Below are positions 9,004 to 19,746 of a stretch of 64,000 nucleotides of DNA, in pieces. Positions within the stretch are counted from its first letter, which is position 1. Each line of letters begins with the position of its first letter. The stretch covers positions 62,001-126,000 of the forward strand of contig CAVOGA010000002.1 in the NCBI GenBank assembly GCA_963695135.1, given 5' to 3'. The notes beneath the pieces were generated by a model. The model saw nothing but the letters and a program-made list of their open reading frames with translations. It made no database searches and was not told the origin of the DNA. Made by a program: the position numbers and the translations under genes. Source of the DNA: Marinihelvus sp963695135 (GTDB lineage: Bacteria; Pseudomonadota; Gammaproteobacteria; Xanthomonadales; SZUA-36).

Positions 9004-9677
9004 TCCATCATCGCAAGTTGCCGGCGGACGCCCGCGGTATCGGTATGACCTCGCAGGGAACCCGCGAGCGGCTGGTGCAGCGGCTGCGGGACAAGGGCAT
9101 CAGGGACGAGCGCGTACTCGCCGCGATTCTCAACACCCCGCGCCACGAGTTCGTGGACGAGGCCCTGAGCAGCCGGGCGTACGAGGACACGGCGCTGCCC
9201 ATCGGGCAGAGCCAGACCATTTCCCAGCCATGGATTGTGGCCAGGATGACCGAGGCGCTGCTGGACGGCGGTTCACCGGCCAAGGTGCTGGAGATCGGCA
9301 CCGGCTCCGGCTACCAGTCCGCGATTCTGGCGCAGCTGGTCGGGGAAGTATTCACCGTGGAGCGCATCAAGGAGTTGCTGCGCCCGGCCCGCCAGCTGTT
9401 TCATCGCCTCGGTCTGTACAACGTGCATTCGCGGCACTCGGACGGACACGTGGGTTGGGCCGGCCAGGCGCCTTTTGACGCGATCATGGTGACCGCCGCC
9501 GCCCGGACAATCCCCGCGGGCCTGCTGGAGCAGCTCAAGGTCGGTGGATTGCTGGTGATGCCTCTGGACAAGGGAGGCGAGCAGCGCCTGTTGTCCATCA
9601 GGCGCACGGAAGAGGGCTATGACGAGGCCGATCTCGGCGCCGTGGTGTTTGTGCCCATGCTCAACGGCCTGGCCTGA
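9000..9677 (+). CDS. pcm: protein-L-isoaspartate O-methyltransferase
   Basis: Uses S-adenosylmethionine to methylate isoaspartyl residues so that damaged proteins can be repaired. The 225-residue protein has the active-site ALPIGQSQTISQP segment, the SAM-binding EIGTGSGYQSAIL motif and DAIMVTAAA. The GTG at 9000 overlaps the surE stop and is the expected coupled start; an in-frame ATG at 9045 would give a protein nearer the E. coli length. Second gene of the surE-pcm-nlpD-rpoS cluster. Confidence 0.96.
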   Translation: MIHHRKLPADARGIGMTSQGTRERLVQRLRDKGIRDERVLAAILNTPRHEFVDEALSSRAYEDTALPIGQSQTISQPWIVARMTEALLDGGSPAKVLEIGTGSGYQSAILAQLVGEVFTVERIKELLRPARQLFHRLGLYNVHSRHSDGHVGWAGQAPFDAIMVTAAARTIPAGLLEQLKVGGLLVMPLDKGGEQRLLSIRRTEEGYDEADLGAVVFVPMLNGLA

Positions 9678-9730
9678 ACGCAGGTGCCGAGCTTGAATGA
9701 CAGCGTTCTTTCAGACCCCCAGGCGCATCC

Positions 9731-10528
9731 TTGAGACGCCTGGCCGCCATCGTGCTGACCGCACTGTTGCTCGGGGGTTGTGGCTCGAACCCGCCGGCGC
9801 CGGTGGTAGAACGCTCCGCGCAGCCGCGCGCGGAGATTCCCGTGGACGGCCTGCACAAGGTATACCGCGGCGATACGCTGTTTGGCATCGCATTCAAGTA
9901 CGGGCTCGACTACCGCACCCTCGCGTCCTGGAACGGGATTTCCCCGCCCTACACGATCTATCCAGACCAGGTTTTGCGCCTGCGCCCGCCGGCTTCAACC
10001 ACGACCGCCGCCACGCGTGGCATCCCCAAGCCCTCCAGCTCGACGCGCAGCGACAATTCCACGCCGCCGGCCCGTCAGCCGGAACCGGCGCCGGCCGCCA
10101 AGCCGCCACCGGCCAAGGCGCCGGCCACGCCCCCGCCCAAGGCGGTCGCACCGGGCGCTTCGACCTGGGCCTGGCCGATCCAGGGCAGGTTGCTGCGGAC
10201 CTTCAAGGCCGGTGATCCGACGCGGAACGGCATTGATATCGTGGGCCAGGAAGGCAGCCCGGTGCTGGCCTCCTCCAGTGGCGAGGTGGTCTATAGCGGC
10301 AACGGGTTGATCGGTTACGGCGAACTGGTGATCATCAAGCACGATGAGCGCATGCTCAGCGCCTACGCCCACAACCGCCGCCGGCTGGTCGCGGAAGGTG
10401 AAACCATTCGCCAGGGGCAGAAAATCGCGGAAGTCGGGCGTAATGACCGCAATGAGACGGTTCTGCACTTCGAGATTCGTCGCGACGGGAAACCTGTCGA
10501 CCCACTCCAGTATCTGCCAAAGCGGTAA
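9731..10528 (+). CDS. nlpD: NlpD-type LysM/M23 lipoprotein (murein hydrolase activator)
   Basis: Outer-membrane lipoprotein; E. coli NlpD activates amidase AmiC during cell separation. The 265-residue protein has a lipoprotein signal with lipobox LGGCG (Cys17), a LysM domain (about 42-86, VYRGDTLFGIAFKYGLDYRTLASWN), a Pro/Ala-rich linker and a C-terminal M23 (LytM) domain. The usual catalytic His/Asp positions of M23 look degenerate, which fits an activator rather than an enzyme. The start is TTG at 9731, decided by the short signal peptide. It lies directly upstream of rpoS. Confidence 0.93.
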   Translation: MRRLAAIVLTALLLGGCGSNPPAPVVERSAQPRAEIPVDGLHKVYRGDTLFGIAFKYGLDYRTLASWNGISPPYTIYPDQVLRLRPPASTTTAATRGIPKPSSSTRSDNSTPPARQPEPAPAAKPPPAKAPATPPPKAVAPGASTWAWPIQGRLLRTFKAGDPTRNGIDIVGQEGSPVLASSSGEVVYSGNGLIGYGELVIIKHDERMLSAYAHNRRRLVAEGETIRQGQKIAEVGRNDRNETVLHFEIRRDGKPVDPLQYLPKR

Positions 10529-10693
10529 GCACAACCGGGGCTGTCCTGTGACAGCGACGTCAACTTGTGATAGCGTTTCTGCCCCGACCAACCAAAAACA
10601 CCGCTGACGGCCCTGCGCCAGCCCCATAAATGGACGGATAATGAGCGACGCATGTCGCGTCGCCGAGCCATGGAGTCCTTTAGGGGGGAGAAA

Positions 10694-11641
10694 ATGGTCG
10701 CAACGTCAAAGTCCAAGGGCAGCGCGTCCCCAGCGTCACCTGCCAACCATTCAAATACCATGCGCCTTGCCAAAGCGCGCAAGACCGGCGTCCGTTCCCG
10801 GCCCGCGCACCATGGCGATGTCACCCGTATTTACCTGAGCGAGATAGGCCGCACGGCCCTGCTGACCGCCGACGAGGAGATAAGCCTTTCCCGGGCCGCG
10901 CAGAACGGTTGCCTGGCGAGCCGTCAGCGCATGATCCAGGCCAACCTGCGCCTGGTGGTCAAGGTATCAAGAGCTTACATCAACCGCGGATTGCCCCTGC
11001 TGGACCTGATTGAGGAAGGCAACCTGGGCCTGATTCGGGCGGTGGAAAAATTCGATCCGGAACGCGGCTGCCGCTTTTCCACCTACGCCACCTGGTGGAT
11101 TCGACAGGCAGTTGAGCGGGCCCTGATGAACCAGTGCCGCACGGTCCGTCTGCCCATTCACGTCATCCGGGAACTCACCACGTTTCTGCGCGCTTCACGC
11201 GAGCTGGAACAGCAGTTGGGTCGAAGCCCGCACGACGAAGAAATTGCCGAACAACTCGGATGCCCCGTGGAGGAGCTTCATCGCCTGTTCCGCCTGAACG
11301 AATCCATCTCTTCCGCCGATGAACCCATGGGCAGCGGCTCGGATCGGCCACTGGTCGAGTCGTTAACCGATGAGAACCTGCGTAATCCGGAGATGGAGTA
11401 CGCAGACCGTGCCGCCAGCCAGTTGCTCGAACACTGGCTTGAGCTCCTGCCGGAGCAACAGCGCACCGTCGTGGAACATCGTTTTGGACTGCATGGCAAG
11501 GGCCGTCAGACCCTTGAAGAGGTGGGCCAGTTGCTCGGTGTCACGCGGGAGCGCGTGCGACAGGTGCAAATTGCCGCGCTTTCAAAGCTCCGGGAGATTT
11601 CGAGCCGTGAGGGCGTGTCGGAGGTGCCGTTCTTCGAATAA
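10694..11641 (+). CDS. rpoS: RNA polymerase sigma factor RpoS
   Basis: Sigma-70 family general stress and stationary-phase sigma factor. Regions 1.2 (YLSEIGRTALLT), 2 (ANLRLVVKVSRAY, DLIEEGNLGLIRAVEKFD, FSTYATWWIRQAVERA), 3 (RLPIHVIRELTTF) and 4 (TLEEVGQLLGVTRERVRQ) are complete. The ATG at 10694 is preceded at ideal spacing by a very strong AGGGGGGAG ribosome site; upstream in-frame ATGs at 10652 and 10670 have none. This gives 315 residues. Its position after nlpD supports rpoS over rpoD or rpoH; in relatives the rpoS promoter lies inside nlpD. Confidence 0.95.
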   Translation: MVATSKSKGSASPASPANHSNTMRLAKARKTGVRSRPAHHGDVTRIYLSEIGRTALLTADEEISLSRAAQNGCLASRQRMIQANLRLVVKVSRAYINRGLPLLDLIEEGNLGLIRAVEKFDPERGCRFSTYATWWIRQAVERALMNQCRTVRLPIHVIRELTTFLRASRELEQQLGRSPHDEEIAEQLGCPVEELHRLFRLNESISSADEPMGSGSDRPLVESLTDENLRNPEMEYADRAASQLLEHWLELLPEQQRTVVEHRFGLHGKGRQTLEEVGQLLGVTRERVRQVQIAALSKLREISSREGVSEVPFFE

Positions 11642-11659
11642 GTTGCGCAGTGCGGCGGC

Positions 11660-12040
11660 TCAGGGCCTGATCGGCAGCAGTGCGGCAACCACTTGCCGCC
11701 CCTCGGAAACCAGCACATTAAAGGTCCGGCAGGCCGCTTCCGTGGTCATCAGCTCAATGCCGATGCGCGCCCGGTGACAGGGTGCCAGCCGGGAGGGATG
11801 CAGAAACTGCTGGGTCGCCCCGGTGCCGAGCAGGATGACCTCCGGGTCCAGTGCGATAACCGGCTCCAGGTCTTCATCACGGAGCTCGTCCAGCTGTGAG
11901 GGCCCCCAGTTTTCCTGCAATGACTGGGCGCTGAGCAGCAGGCCGCCCGTGTACAGCTGCTGGCCAACACGGATTCCCGCATCGCTCACGGAGCGCACGA
12001 AAAGATGATCGCCGGGCTTTTCCAGGGTCAGCTGGGTCAC
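11660..12040 (-). CDS. Mth938-like (DUF498) domain protein
   Basis: Small protein of 126 residues from the Mth938/DUF498 family (NDUFAF3-like fold), whose bacterial role is not established. Visible family features are the central VILLGTGATQQFLHP stretch and the C-terminal MTTEAACRTFNVLVSEGRQVVAALL. It starts three bases after the yhbY stop, so the two probably share a transcript. It is convergent with rpoS. Confidence 0.88.
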   Translation of the reverse strand: MTQLTLEKPGDHLFVRSVSDAGIRVGQQLYTGGLLLSAQSLQENWGPSQLDELRDEDLEPVIALDPEVILLGTGATQQFLHPSRLAPCHRARIGIELMTTEAACRTFNVLVSEGRQVVAALLPIRP

Positions 12041-12043
12041 GGG

Positions 12044-12340
12044 TCAGGGCCTGGGCAGTTCCACCACCGGTTTTTCCCGGTTGCGGCGGAAAAAGCAGGC
12101 AACCTGGCCGATGCTGTGCACCGGCGCGGCGCCGAAACGCTGGGCAATGGTGTCAATCCAGCCCTCGCGCGTTTCCCGGTCAGCGCGGAGTTTTACCTTG
12201 ATCAGCTCATGCTGATCCAGCGCTTCGTCTATGGCTTCCAGCACGTTATCGGTCAGGCCTTTTTCGCCTACCATGACCACGGGGTTGATAGAATGCGTCA
12301 GGCCGCGCAGATAGCGCTTTTGCGAGTTGGAGAGGTTCAT
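12044..12340 (-). CDS. yhbY: YhbY, ribosome-associated CRM-domain RNA-binding protein
   Basis: Single CRM-domain protein of 98 residues that associates with pre-50S ribosomal subunits in E. coli. The start MNLSNSQKRYLRG, the GEKGLTDNVLEAIDEAL segment (the GxxG-type RNA-binding loop) and ELIKVKL are family hallmarks. It is transcribed divergently from rlmE, the normal arrangement in gammaproteobacteria. The ATG is at 12340. Confidence 0.95.
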   Translation of the reverse strand: MNLSNSQKRYLRGLTHSINPVVMVGEKGLTDNVLEAIDEALDQHELIKVKLRADRETREGWIDTIAQRFGAAPVHSIGQVACFFRRNREKPVVELPRP

Positions 12341-12401
12341 GTTGAATCCCTTGAAAATTGCTCTCAAGTTTAACGCATTCCACCCCGGGAACGCGTGACC
12401 C

Positions 12402-13025
12402 ATGGGGCGCAGCAAAAGCAGCCGGCGCTGGCTGAACGAACACTTTGACGACCCCTACGTCAAGCAGGCCCAGAAGGAAGGGTTGCGGGGCAGGGCGGCT
12501 TACAAGCTGACTGAACTGCAGGAAAAGCACCGGCTTGTGCGGCCGGGTCAGCGAATCGTGGACCTGGGCGCGGCGCCCGGGGCCTGGTCGCAGGTCGTGA
12601 TGCGGGAATTGCAAGGCAAGGGCAAGCTGTTCGCCCTCGACATCCTGCCCATGGAGCCCCTGGACGGCGTGGAAATTATCGAGGGTGATTTCACCGAGGA
12701 CGAGTCGCTCAGGGCGCTGGAGGCGGGGCTCGAGGGACAGCGGGTTGATCTTGTGTTGTCCGACATGGCGCCCAATATCAGTGGTATGGCCGCGGTAGAC
12801 CAGCCGCGGGCCATGTACCTCGCTGAACTGGCGCTCGCGTTTGCGAGGGAATGGTTGAAACCCGGCGGCGATTTTCTGGTCAAAGTTTTTCAGGGTGAGG
12901 GGTTTGACCCCTTCCTGGCCGAATGCCGGCAGACCTTCGACAAGGTGTCGATACGCAAGCCCTCCGCTTCACGCCCGCGTAGCCGGGAAGTATATATATT
13001 GGGACTCGGGCGAAAGCCCGTGTAA
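12402..13025 (+). CDS. rlmE: 23S rRNA 2'-O-methyltransferase RlmE (FtsJ/RrmJ)
   Basis: Methylates U2552 of 23S rRNA during late 50S assembly. The 207-residue protein contains the SAM motif VDLGAAPGAWSQ, the catalytic K-D-K-E set (Lys of AAYKLTE, Asp of LSDMAPN, Lys of FLVKVFQG, Glu of REVYILG), and the normal family length. It is the first gene of rlmE-ftsH-folP-glmM; ftsH follows after 60 bases. Confidence 0.97.
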   Translation: MGRSKSSRRWLNEHFDDPYVKQAQKEGLRGRAAYKLTELQEKHRLVRPGQRIVDLGAAPGAWSQVVMRELQGKGKLFALDILPMEPLDGVEIIEGDFTEDESLRALEAGLEGQRVDLVLSDMAPNISGMAAVDQPRAMYLAELALAFAREWLKPGGDFLVKVFQGEGFDPFLAECRQTFDKVSIRKPSASRPRSREVYILGLGRKPV

Positions 13026-13085
13026 ACTGGGCTTAACACATTTGATGCCTATGGCATCTTCACACGCAGAAATCAGGAATTCCGA

Positions 13086-15060
<1,975 letters not shown>

Positions 15061-15081
15061 GGAACGCCAACCTTAAGGAAG

Positions 15082-15108
15082 CAGCGCCGCAAGGCGCTGT
15101 TTCTGTTT
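15082..15108 (+). terminator. hairpin with T-rich tail between ftsH and folP
   Basis: CAGCGCC (15082-15088), a GCAA loop and GGCGCTG (15093-15099) form a seven-pair stem followed by TTTCTGTTT. It lies between the ftsH stop and the folP start, so it may be an intrinsic terminator or a partial attenuator that lowers folP-glmM expression relative to ftsH. Confidence 0.6.
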
Positions 15109-15122
15109 AACGAGTCTGAAAA

Positions 15123-15965
15123 ATGGTGAATGTGCTTTATTCCGGTTCCGCCGTGCAGACCTTGCCGCGCGTCATGGGCGTGCTGAACGTGACACCCGAT
15201 TCGTTTTCCGACGGGGGGCTGTGGACCGGCCGCGAGGCCGCCCTGGCGCACGCCCGCGCTATGGTGAATGCCGGTGCCGACATCATCGATATCGGCGGCG
15301 AATCGACCCGGCCGGGCGCCCCCGAGGTGCCGGTCCAGCAGGAGCTGGACCGCGTGATTCCTGTTCTTGAGGCGTTGTCCGCCGAACTGGACGTGATGTT
15401 GTCTGTCGACACGAGCAAGGCGGAGGTGATGCAAGCCGCGGCGGCCGCCGGTGCCGGACTGATCAATGATGTTTATGGCCTGCGTCGTGAGGGTGCGCTG
15501 GAAACCGCGGCGGGTTTGCGCTTGCCCGTGTGCCTGATGCACATGCAGGGCGAGCCGCGGACCATGCAGGCGGAGCCCGCCTATGTCGATGTGGTCGGCG
15601 AGGTCTCCGAATTTTTACTGGCGCGGGCCCGGGCAGCCATGGCCGCCGGCATACCACGCGACCAGATTGTCCTCGACCCGGGTTTCGGCTTCGGCAAAAC
15701 CATTGAACACAACCTCGCCCTGCTGCGCGCGTTGCCCGATATACGGGCGCTGGGTTTTCCCCTGCTGGCAGGCCTGTCGCGCAAGTCCATGTTGCAAACC
15801 CTGACCGGCCGGCCGGTGGGGCAGCGCCTGGCCGGTTCCCTGGCCCTGGCCATGGCTGCCGCCCGCGGCGGGGCGGATGTTATCCGGGTCCACGATGTGG
15901 CTGAGACCGTCGATGTGCTGCGGGTTATGGCGGCAGCGTGGCCTGCGGGGCCCAACCGGGAGTAG
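15123..15965 (+). CDS. folP: dihydropteroate synthase
   Basis: Condenses dihydropterin pyrophosphate with p-aminobenzoate in folate synthesis; the target of sulfonamides. The 280-residue TIM-barrel protein has the two family signatures GVLNVTPDSFSDGG and IIDIGGESTRPGA, then DTSKAEV, NDVYGLR and LDPGFGFGKT. No insertions of the kind seen in resistant sul variants are visible. It sits between ftsH and glmM as in E. coli. Confidence 0.97.
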   Translation: MVNVLYSGSAVQTLPRVMGVLNVTPDSFSDGGLWTGREAALAHARAMVNAGADIIDIGGESTRPGAPEVPVQQELDRVIPVLEALSAELDVMLSVDTSKAEVMQAAAAAGAGLINDVYGLRREGALETAAGLRLPVCLMHMQGEPRTMQAEPAYVDVVGEVSEFLLARARAAMAAGIPRDQIVLDPGFGFGKTIEHNLALLRALPDIRALGFPLLAGLSRKSMLQTLTGRPVGQRLAGSLALAMAAARGGADVIRVHDVAETVDVLRVMAAAWPAGPNRE

Positions 15966-15975
15966 AATTCCGCTC

Positions 15976-17319
15976 ATGAGCAAACAGTATTTTGGAACAG
16001 ACGGTATCCGGGGGCGGGTCGGTGAACAGCCGATCACGGCCGACTTCATGTTGCGCCTGGGTCGCGCCGCCGGTGCGGTTCTTGCGGCAAACGATCGCCG
16101 CGCGGTGGTTATCGGCAAGGACACGCGCATATCCGGCTACATGTTCGAGTCGGCCCTGGAGGCCGGCCTGGCCGCCGCAGGCGCCAACGTGGCGCTGTTG
16201 GGGCCCATGCCCACCCCGGCGGTCGCCTACCTGACGAAAACGCTGTACGCCTGCGCCGGCATCGTGATCAGCGCCTCGCACAACCCCTATTTCGATAACG
16301 GCATCAAGTTTTTCTCGGCCGATGGTGAAAAACTGCCCGACGAGGTGGAGTTGGCGATTGAAGCGGAGCTCGATAAGCCGTTCACCACGGTCGATTCGGC
16401 CGGCATGGGTAAGGCGGTGCGTATCGATGATGCGGCTGGTCGCTATATCGAATTCTGCAAGGGCACGGTGCCCTTCGGAACGTTGTTCAACGGGCTGCGG
16501 ATGGTGATGGATTGCGCCAATGGCTCAACCTACAAGGTTGGCCCCGCCGTGTTTCGCGAGCTCGGCGCCAAGGTCTGGGTGATCGGCAACGAACCGGATG
16601 GATTGAACATCAACGACGGCTATGGCTCGACCAACCCGGAGCGCCTGCGCGAAGAGGTGTTGGCCCGGGAAGCGGACCTGGGCGTCGCTTTTGATGGCGA
16701 TGGCGACCGGCTGATCATGGTGGACCGTTCCGGCCAGACCATCAACGGCGATGACATGCTTTACATCCTGGCCCGTGCGCGCCTGGAGGCCGGACAGCTG
16801 CACGGGGGGGTGATCGGCACGGTGATGACCAACCTCGGGCTTGAGCTGGCCCTGCAGCGTCTCGGCATCCCGTTTGGGCGAACCGCGGTGGGTGACCGTT
16901 TTATCCACCAGGAGCTGGTTAAAAAGGGCTGGGTCCTGGGCGGGGAAGCCTCCGGTCACCTGTTGTGCCTGGACCGCACCAGTACCGGCGATGGCATCGT
17001 CAGCGCGCTCCAGGTTTTGCAGGTGGTGGTGCAGAGCGGCAAAAGTCTCGCCGAACTGACCAGCGATATTAAGAAGATGCCCCAGGTCATGATTAACGTA
17101 CCGGTGGCGGCGGACGCAAAATCCCGGCTTGATGCTTCGGACCCGATCCGCGCCGCGGTGGCCGATGTGGAATGCAGCATGAACGGCCATGGCCGGGTCA
17201 TCCTGCGACCCTCGGGAACCGAGCCCTACATTCGCGTGACCCTGGAGGGCGAGGACGGGGATCAGGTCAGCGTGCTCGCGAACGAGCTGGCCGAGGTGGT
17301 TCGCCGCGAACTGGGCTGA
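15976..17319 (+). CDS. glmM: phosphoglucosamine mutase
   Basis: Converts glucosamine-6-phosphate to glucosamine-1-phosphate for UDP-GlcNAc, peptidoglycan and LPS synthesis. The 447-residue protein starts MSKQYFGTDGIRGRVG, has the phosphoserine loop ISASHNPYFDNGIKF near residue 100, the metal-binding DGDGDRL and the C-terminal RPSGTEPYIRVTLEG phosphate-binding loop. The start is 10 bases after folP. In E. coli secG follows; here a two-component system does. Confidence 0.97.
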   Translation: MSKQYFGTDGIRGRVGEQPITADFMLRLGRAAGAVLAANDRRAVVIGKDTRISGYMFESALEAGLAAAGANVALLGPMPTPAVAYLTKTLYACAGIVISASHNPYFDNGIKFFSADGEKLPDEVELAIEAELDKPFTTVDSAGMGKAVRIDDAAGRYIEFCKGTVPFGTLFNGLRMVMDCANGSTYKVGPAVFRELGAKVWVIGNEPDGLNINDGYGSTNPERLREEVLAREADLGVAFDGDGDRLIMVDRSGQTINGDDMLYILARARLEAGQLHGGVIGTVMTNLGLELALQRLGIPFGRTAVGDRFIHQELVKKGWVLGGEASGHLLCLDRTSTGDGIVSALQVLQVVVQSGKSLAELTSDIKKMPQVMINVPVAADAKSRLDASDPIRAAVADVECSMNGHGRVILRPSGTEPYIRVTLEGEDGDQVSVLANELAEVVRRELG

Positions 17320-17341
17320 ACGGCAAATCTGCAGCCCGTTC

Positions 17342-18964
17342 TTGTTGGGGATGGGCAATGAACAGGAGGAAACCGTTATCCGATCCGGCTTCACAAGAAA
17401 GCTGCAATTCGCGTTTGGCGCCATGTTGCTGGTGACGCTGGCCATCGCCTGGTATTTCTATGACAGCGCGCGCTGGTTTTCCGCCGATGCGCGCCGCCTG
17501 ACGCAGGCCTCGGCGGTACTTTCGGAGCACGAGGCCATCGCCCGCCATACCTGGGAAACCCTGCAGGACATGGAGGAGGCGGTGCGGCTGCAGCGTTCCC
17601 CGGCGCCGCCTGGCGCGGCGGCCAGCAATGAAGAGGTACGCGGCGCTTTTGCCCGTCTCAGGGTGTTGCTGGCGTCAGAGCAGGACGCCGCATCGGCCAC
17701 CGACGCTGCGGCGCCCTTCAGGGAACTCGAGTCCGCCACTGACGATATTTTTCGATCCGTAATGATTATCGACACGGCGCTGCGAGCCGGCCAGGATGAA
17801 CTTGTGCAGGAGGAGTTAGCGCGCCTGGATACCAGCGGTGCGGTCAGCCGGTTCCGTGGCCTGATGGATTCCGCCCTCAGCCAGGAGCGGGCAAGGACCC
17901 AGGATGTGGGCGAGGAAGCGGTATCGCTGGCCGACTACGTGGTGCGCCTGCTGCCCCTGCTCATGCTGTTCCTGGTGCTGGTGGCAGCCTTCCTGGCCTG
18001 GCGGTTCTCCTCCCGCCTGTCCACCTCGCTCGGCGCACTCCGCGAGGCGGCCCGCCAATTCGCCGGGGGGCAGCTTCAGCACCGCGTGCCGGCCCTGGCC
18101 GAAGCGGAATTTCACAGCCTGGGCGAGGCCTTCAACGAAATGGCGGCGGAACTGGAGGAGAAGGCCGGGCAACTGCGTGAGAGCAACATCAGCCTGGAGG
18201 CAAAAATTGAGGAGCGGACCCGCGCACTGACCGAGAGCAACGAGAAACTGGCCCTGGTGGACGAACACCGCCGCAAGCTGCTGGCGGAAATCAGTCACGA
18301 GTTCCGTACACCGCTGACGGTGATTCGCGGTGAATCGGAGATCGCCCTGCGCAATAAGAGTGCCGATGAGGAAGTATTCCGCGAGGCCTTCAGGCGCATT
18401 ATCGACACGGCGGATCACGCCACCGGTCTGGTTGAGGACCTGCTGTTCATCGTCCGTGCCGATGCGGGTGAGCCCCGGCTGCAGTTGCAGGAAGTCGACG
18501 GGGTTTCCCAGGTACAGGCGGTTTGCGCAGAGCTCAACGCCAAGGCGGCGGGCAGGAACCAGGTCATCCGGTTTTACGGCGACGACCGGCCGGCGCCATT
18601 ACAGGGTGATCCCCGCCGGCTCCGCCAGGTGTTTACGATCCTGCTTGATAACGCCTTGCGCTACTCGCCGGACGGGGGTGAGATCGAGGTGGACGCCGGT
18701 GTGAAAGCTGACCGGTTTGTGGTCACCGTGAAAGACCGGGGTATCGGTCTGACCGAGGAGGACGCCAGTCACGCCTTCGAGCGTTTTTTCCGGGGGCGCG
18801 AAGCCCAGGCCCATGCCGGGCAGGGCACGGGTCTTGGATTGCCCGTTGCCCGGGCCATCGTCGAGGCTCATGGTGGCACCGTTGACCTGGCGCCCCGCGA
18901 GGGTCAGGGCGCCGTCGCCACGGTATCATTACCGTCCGAAGGCCGTTTACGGGTGGTCGCATGA
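17342..18964 (+). CDS. two-component sensor histidine kinase
   Basis: Membrane sensor kinase of unknown signal. It has a TM segment near the start (FGAMLLVTLAIAWYFY), a periplasmic region of about 160 residues, a second TM (VVRLLPLLMLFLVLVAAF), a HAMP domain with coiled coil, the H box EISHEFRTPLT (His about residue 319), an N box LDNALRYSP, then DRGIGL and GTGLGLPVARAIVEAHGG. The start is uncertain: TTG 17342 and ATG 17351 are in frame, but the only strong ribosome site (AGGAGG, about 17363-17368) lies downstream of both and is followed at good spacing by ATC, a rare start codon. It overlaps the response regulator by four bases (ATGA). Confidence 0.9.
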   Translation: MLGMGNEQEETVIRSGFTRKLQFAFGAMLLVTLAIAWYFYDSARWFSADARRLTQASAVLSEHEAIARHTWETLQDMEEAVRLQRSPAPPGAAASNEEVRGAFARLRVLLASEQDAASATDAAAPFRELESATDDIFRSVMIIDTALRAGQDELVQEELARLDTSGAVSRFRGLMDSALSQERARTQDVGEEAVSLADYVVRLLPLLMLFLVLVAAFLAWRFSSRLSTSLGALREAARQFAGGQLQHRVPALAEAEFHSLGEAFNEMAAELEEKAGQLRESNISLEAKIEERTRALTESNEKLALVDEHRRKLLAEISHEFRTPLTVIRGESEIALRNKSADEEVFREAFRRIIDTADHATGLVEDLLFIVRADAGEPRLQLQEVDGVSQVQAVCAELNAKAAGRNQVIRFYGDDRPAPLQGDPRRLRQVFTILLDNALRYSPDGGEIEVDAGVKADRFVVTVKDRGIGLTEEDASHAFERFFRGREAQAHAGQGTGLGLPVARAIVEAHGGTVDLAPREGQGAVATVSLPSEGRLRVVA

Positions 18965-19647
18965 GACTCCTGATCATTGAAGATGACCGCCGCGTTGCCG
19001 ACTTTCTGAAGCGGGGGCTGGCTGCAGAAGGGTGGTTTTGTGTCCTTGCACATGATGGTGAAGAGGGACTGAGCCTGGCGCGTGACGGTGATTTCGACAT
19101 GATCCTGCTGGACCTCATGTTGCCGGGCATTCACGGTCATGACGTGTGCCAGCAGCTTCGCGCGGGTGGTGTCAAAACGCCGCTGATGATTCTCACGGCC
19201 ATGGACAGCCAGGAAGACGTGGTGCGGGGCCTGCGCATGGGCGCTGATGATTACCTGACCAAGCCGTTTTCCTTCGAGGAGCTGCTCGCGCGTATCGAAA
19301 ACGTTTGCCGCCGGGCGGGACAACACCCGGCGGAGAACCGGGAACTGCGGGCCGGTCCGTTGCTGTTTGATCTCGACAGCCTGCAGGTCAGCCTGGACGG
19401 CGCGCCGCTGAAGTTGACCGCCAAGGAGCTGGCCATCCTGGAACTGTTCATGTCCAACCCGGGCAAACTGTTCAGCCGGGAGCGAATTCTCAACAACATC
19501 TGGGGGATGCACATGGATCCCCTGACAAATGTCGTCGATGTTTACATCGGCAAGCTGCGCAACAAGCTTGATGCGGAGGGCGCCGAGTCATTCATCGAGA
19601 CCGTCCGCGGCATGGGTTACCGCTTTAATTTGCCCGAAGCGGCCTGA
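18961..19647 (+). CDS. OmpR/PhoB-family response regulator
   Basis: DNA-binding response regulator of 228 residues. The receiver domain has the acidic pair EDD (7-9), the phospho-acceptor Asp51 (MILLDLMLPG), the Thr of LTAMD and the Lys of YLTKPF; the C-terminal winged helix has LTAKELAILELFMSN and VDVYIGKLRNKLD. It is translationally coupled to the kinase and surely its partner. The target genes are not evident. The stop sits in a short direct repeat (AGCGGCCTGA twice, then a degenerate third copy) that runs past the gene end. Confidence 0.94.
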   Translation: MRLLIIEDDRRVADFLKRGLAAEGWFCVLAHDGEEGLSLARDGDFDMILLDLMLPGIHGHDVCQQLRAGGVKTPLMILTAMDSQEDVVRGLRMGADDYLTKPFSFEELLARIENVCRRAGQHPAENRELRAGPLLFDLDSLQVSLDGAPLKLTAKELAILELFMSNPGKLFSRERILNNIWGMHMDPLTNVVDVYIGKLRNKLDAEGAESFIETVRGMGYRFNLPEAA

Positions 19648-19746
19648 AGCGGCCTGAAGCGGTTTCGGCGGCCTGACGATCAAAATTTATACTGCGTTCA
19701 TCAAAATTTAAATACCTGTTCAAGGCCGGTCCTTACTATAAACATC

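Noticed and set aside
19626..19680. Short tandem repeat AGCGGCCTGA at the response-regulator stop
   Set aside because: Two exact ten-base copies plus one degenerate copy; likely simple slippage duplicating the stop region, with no sign of function.
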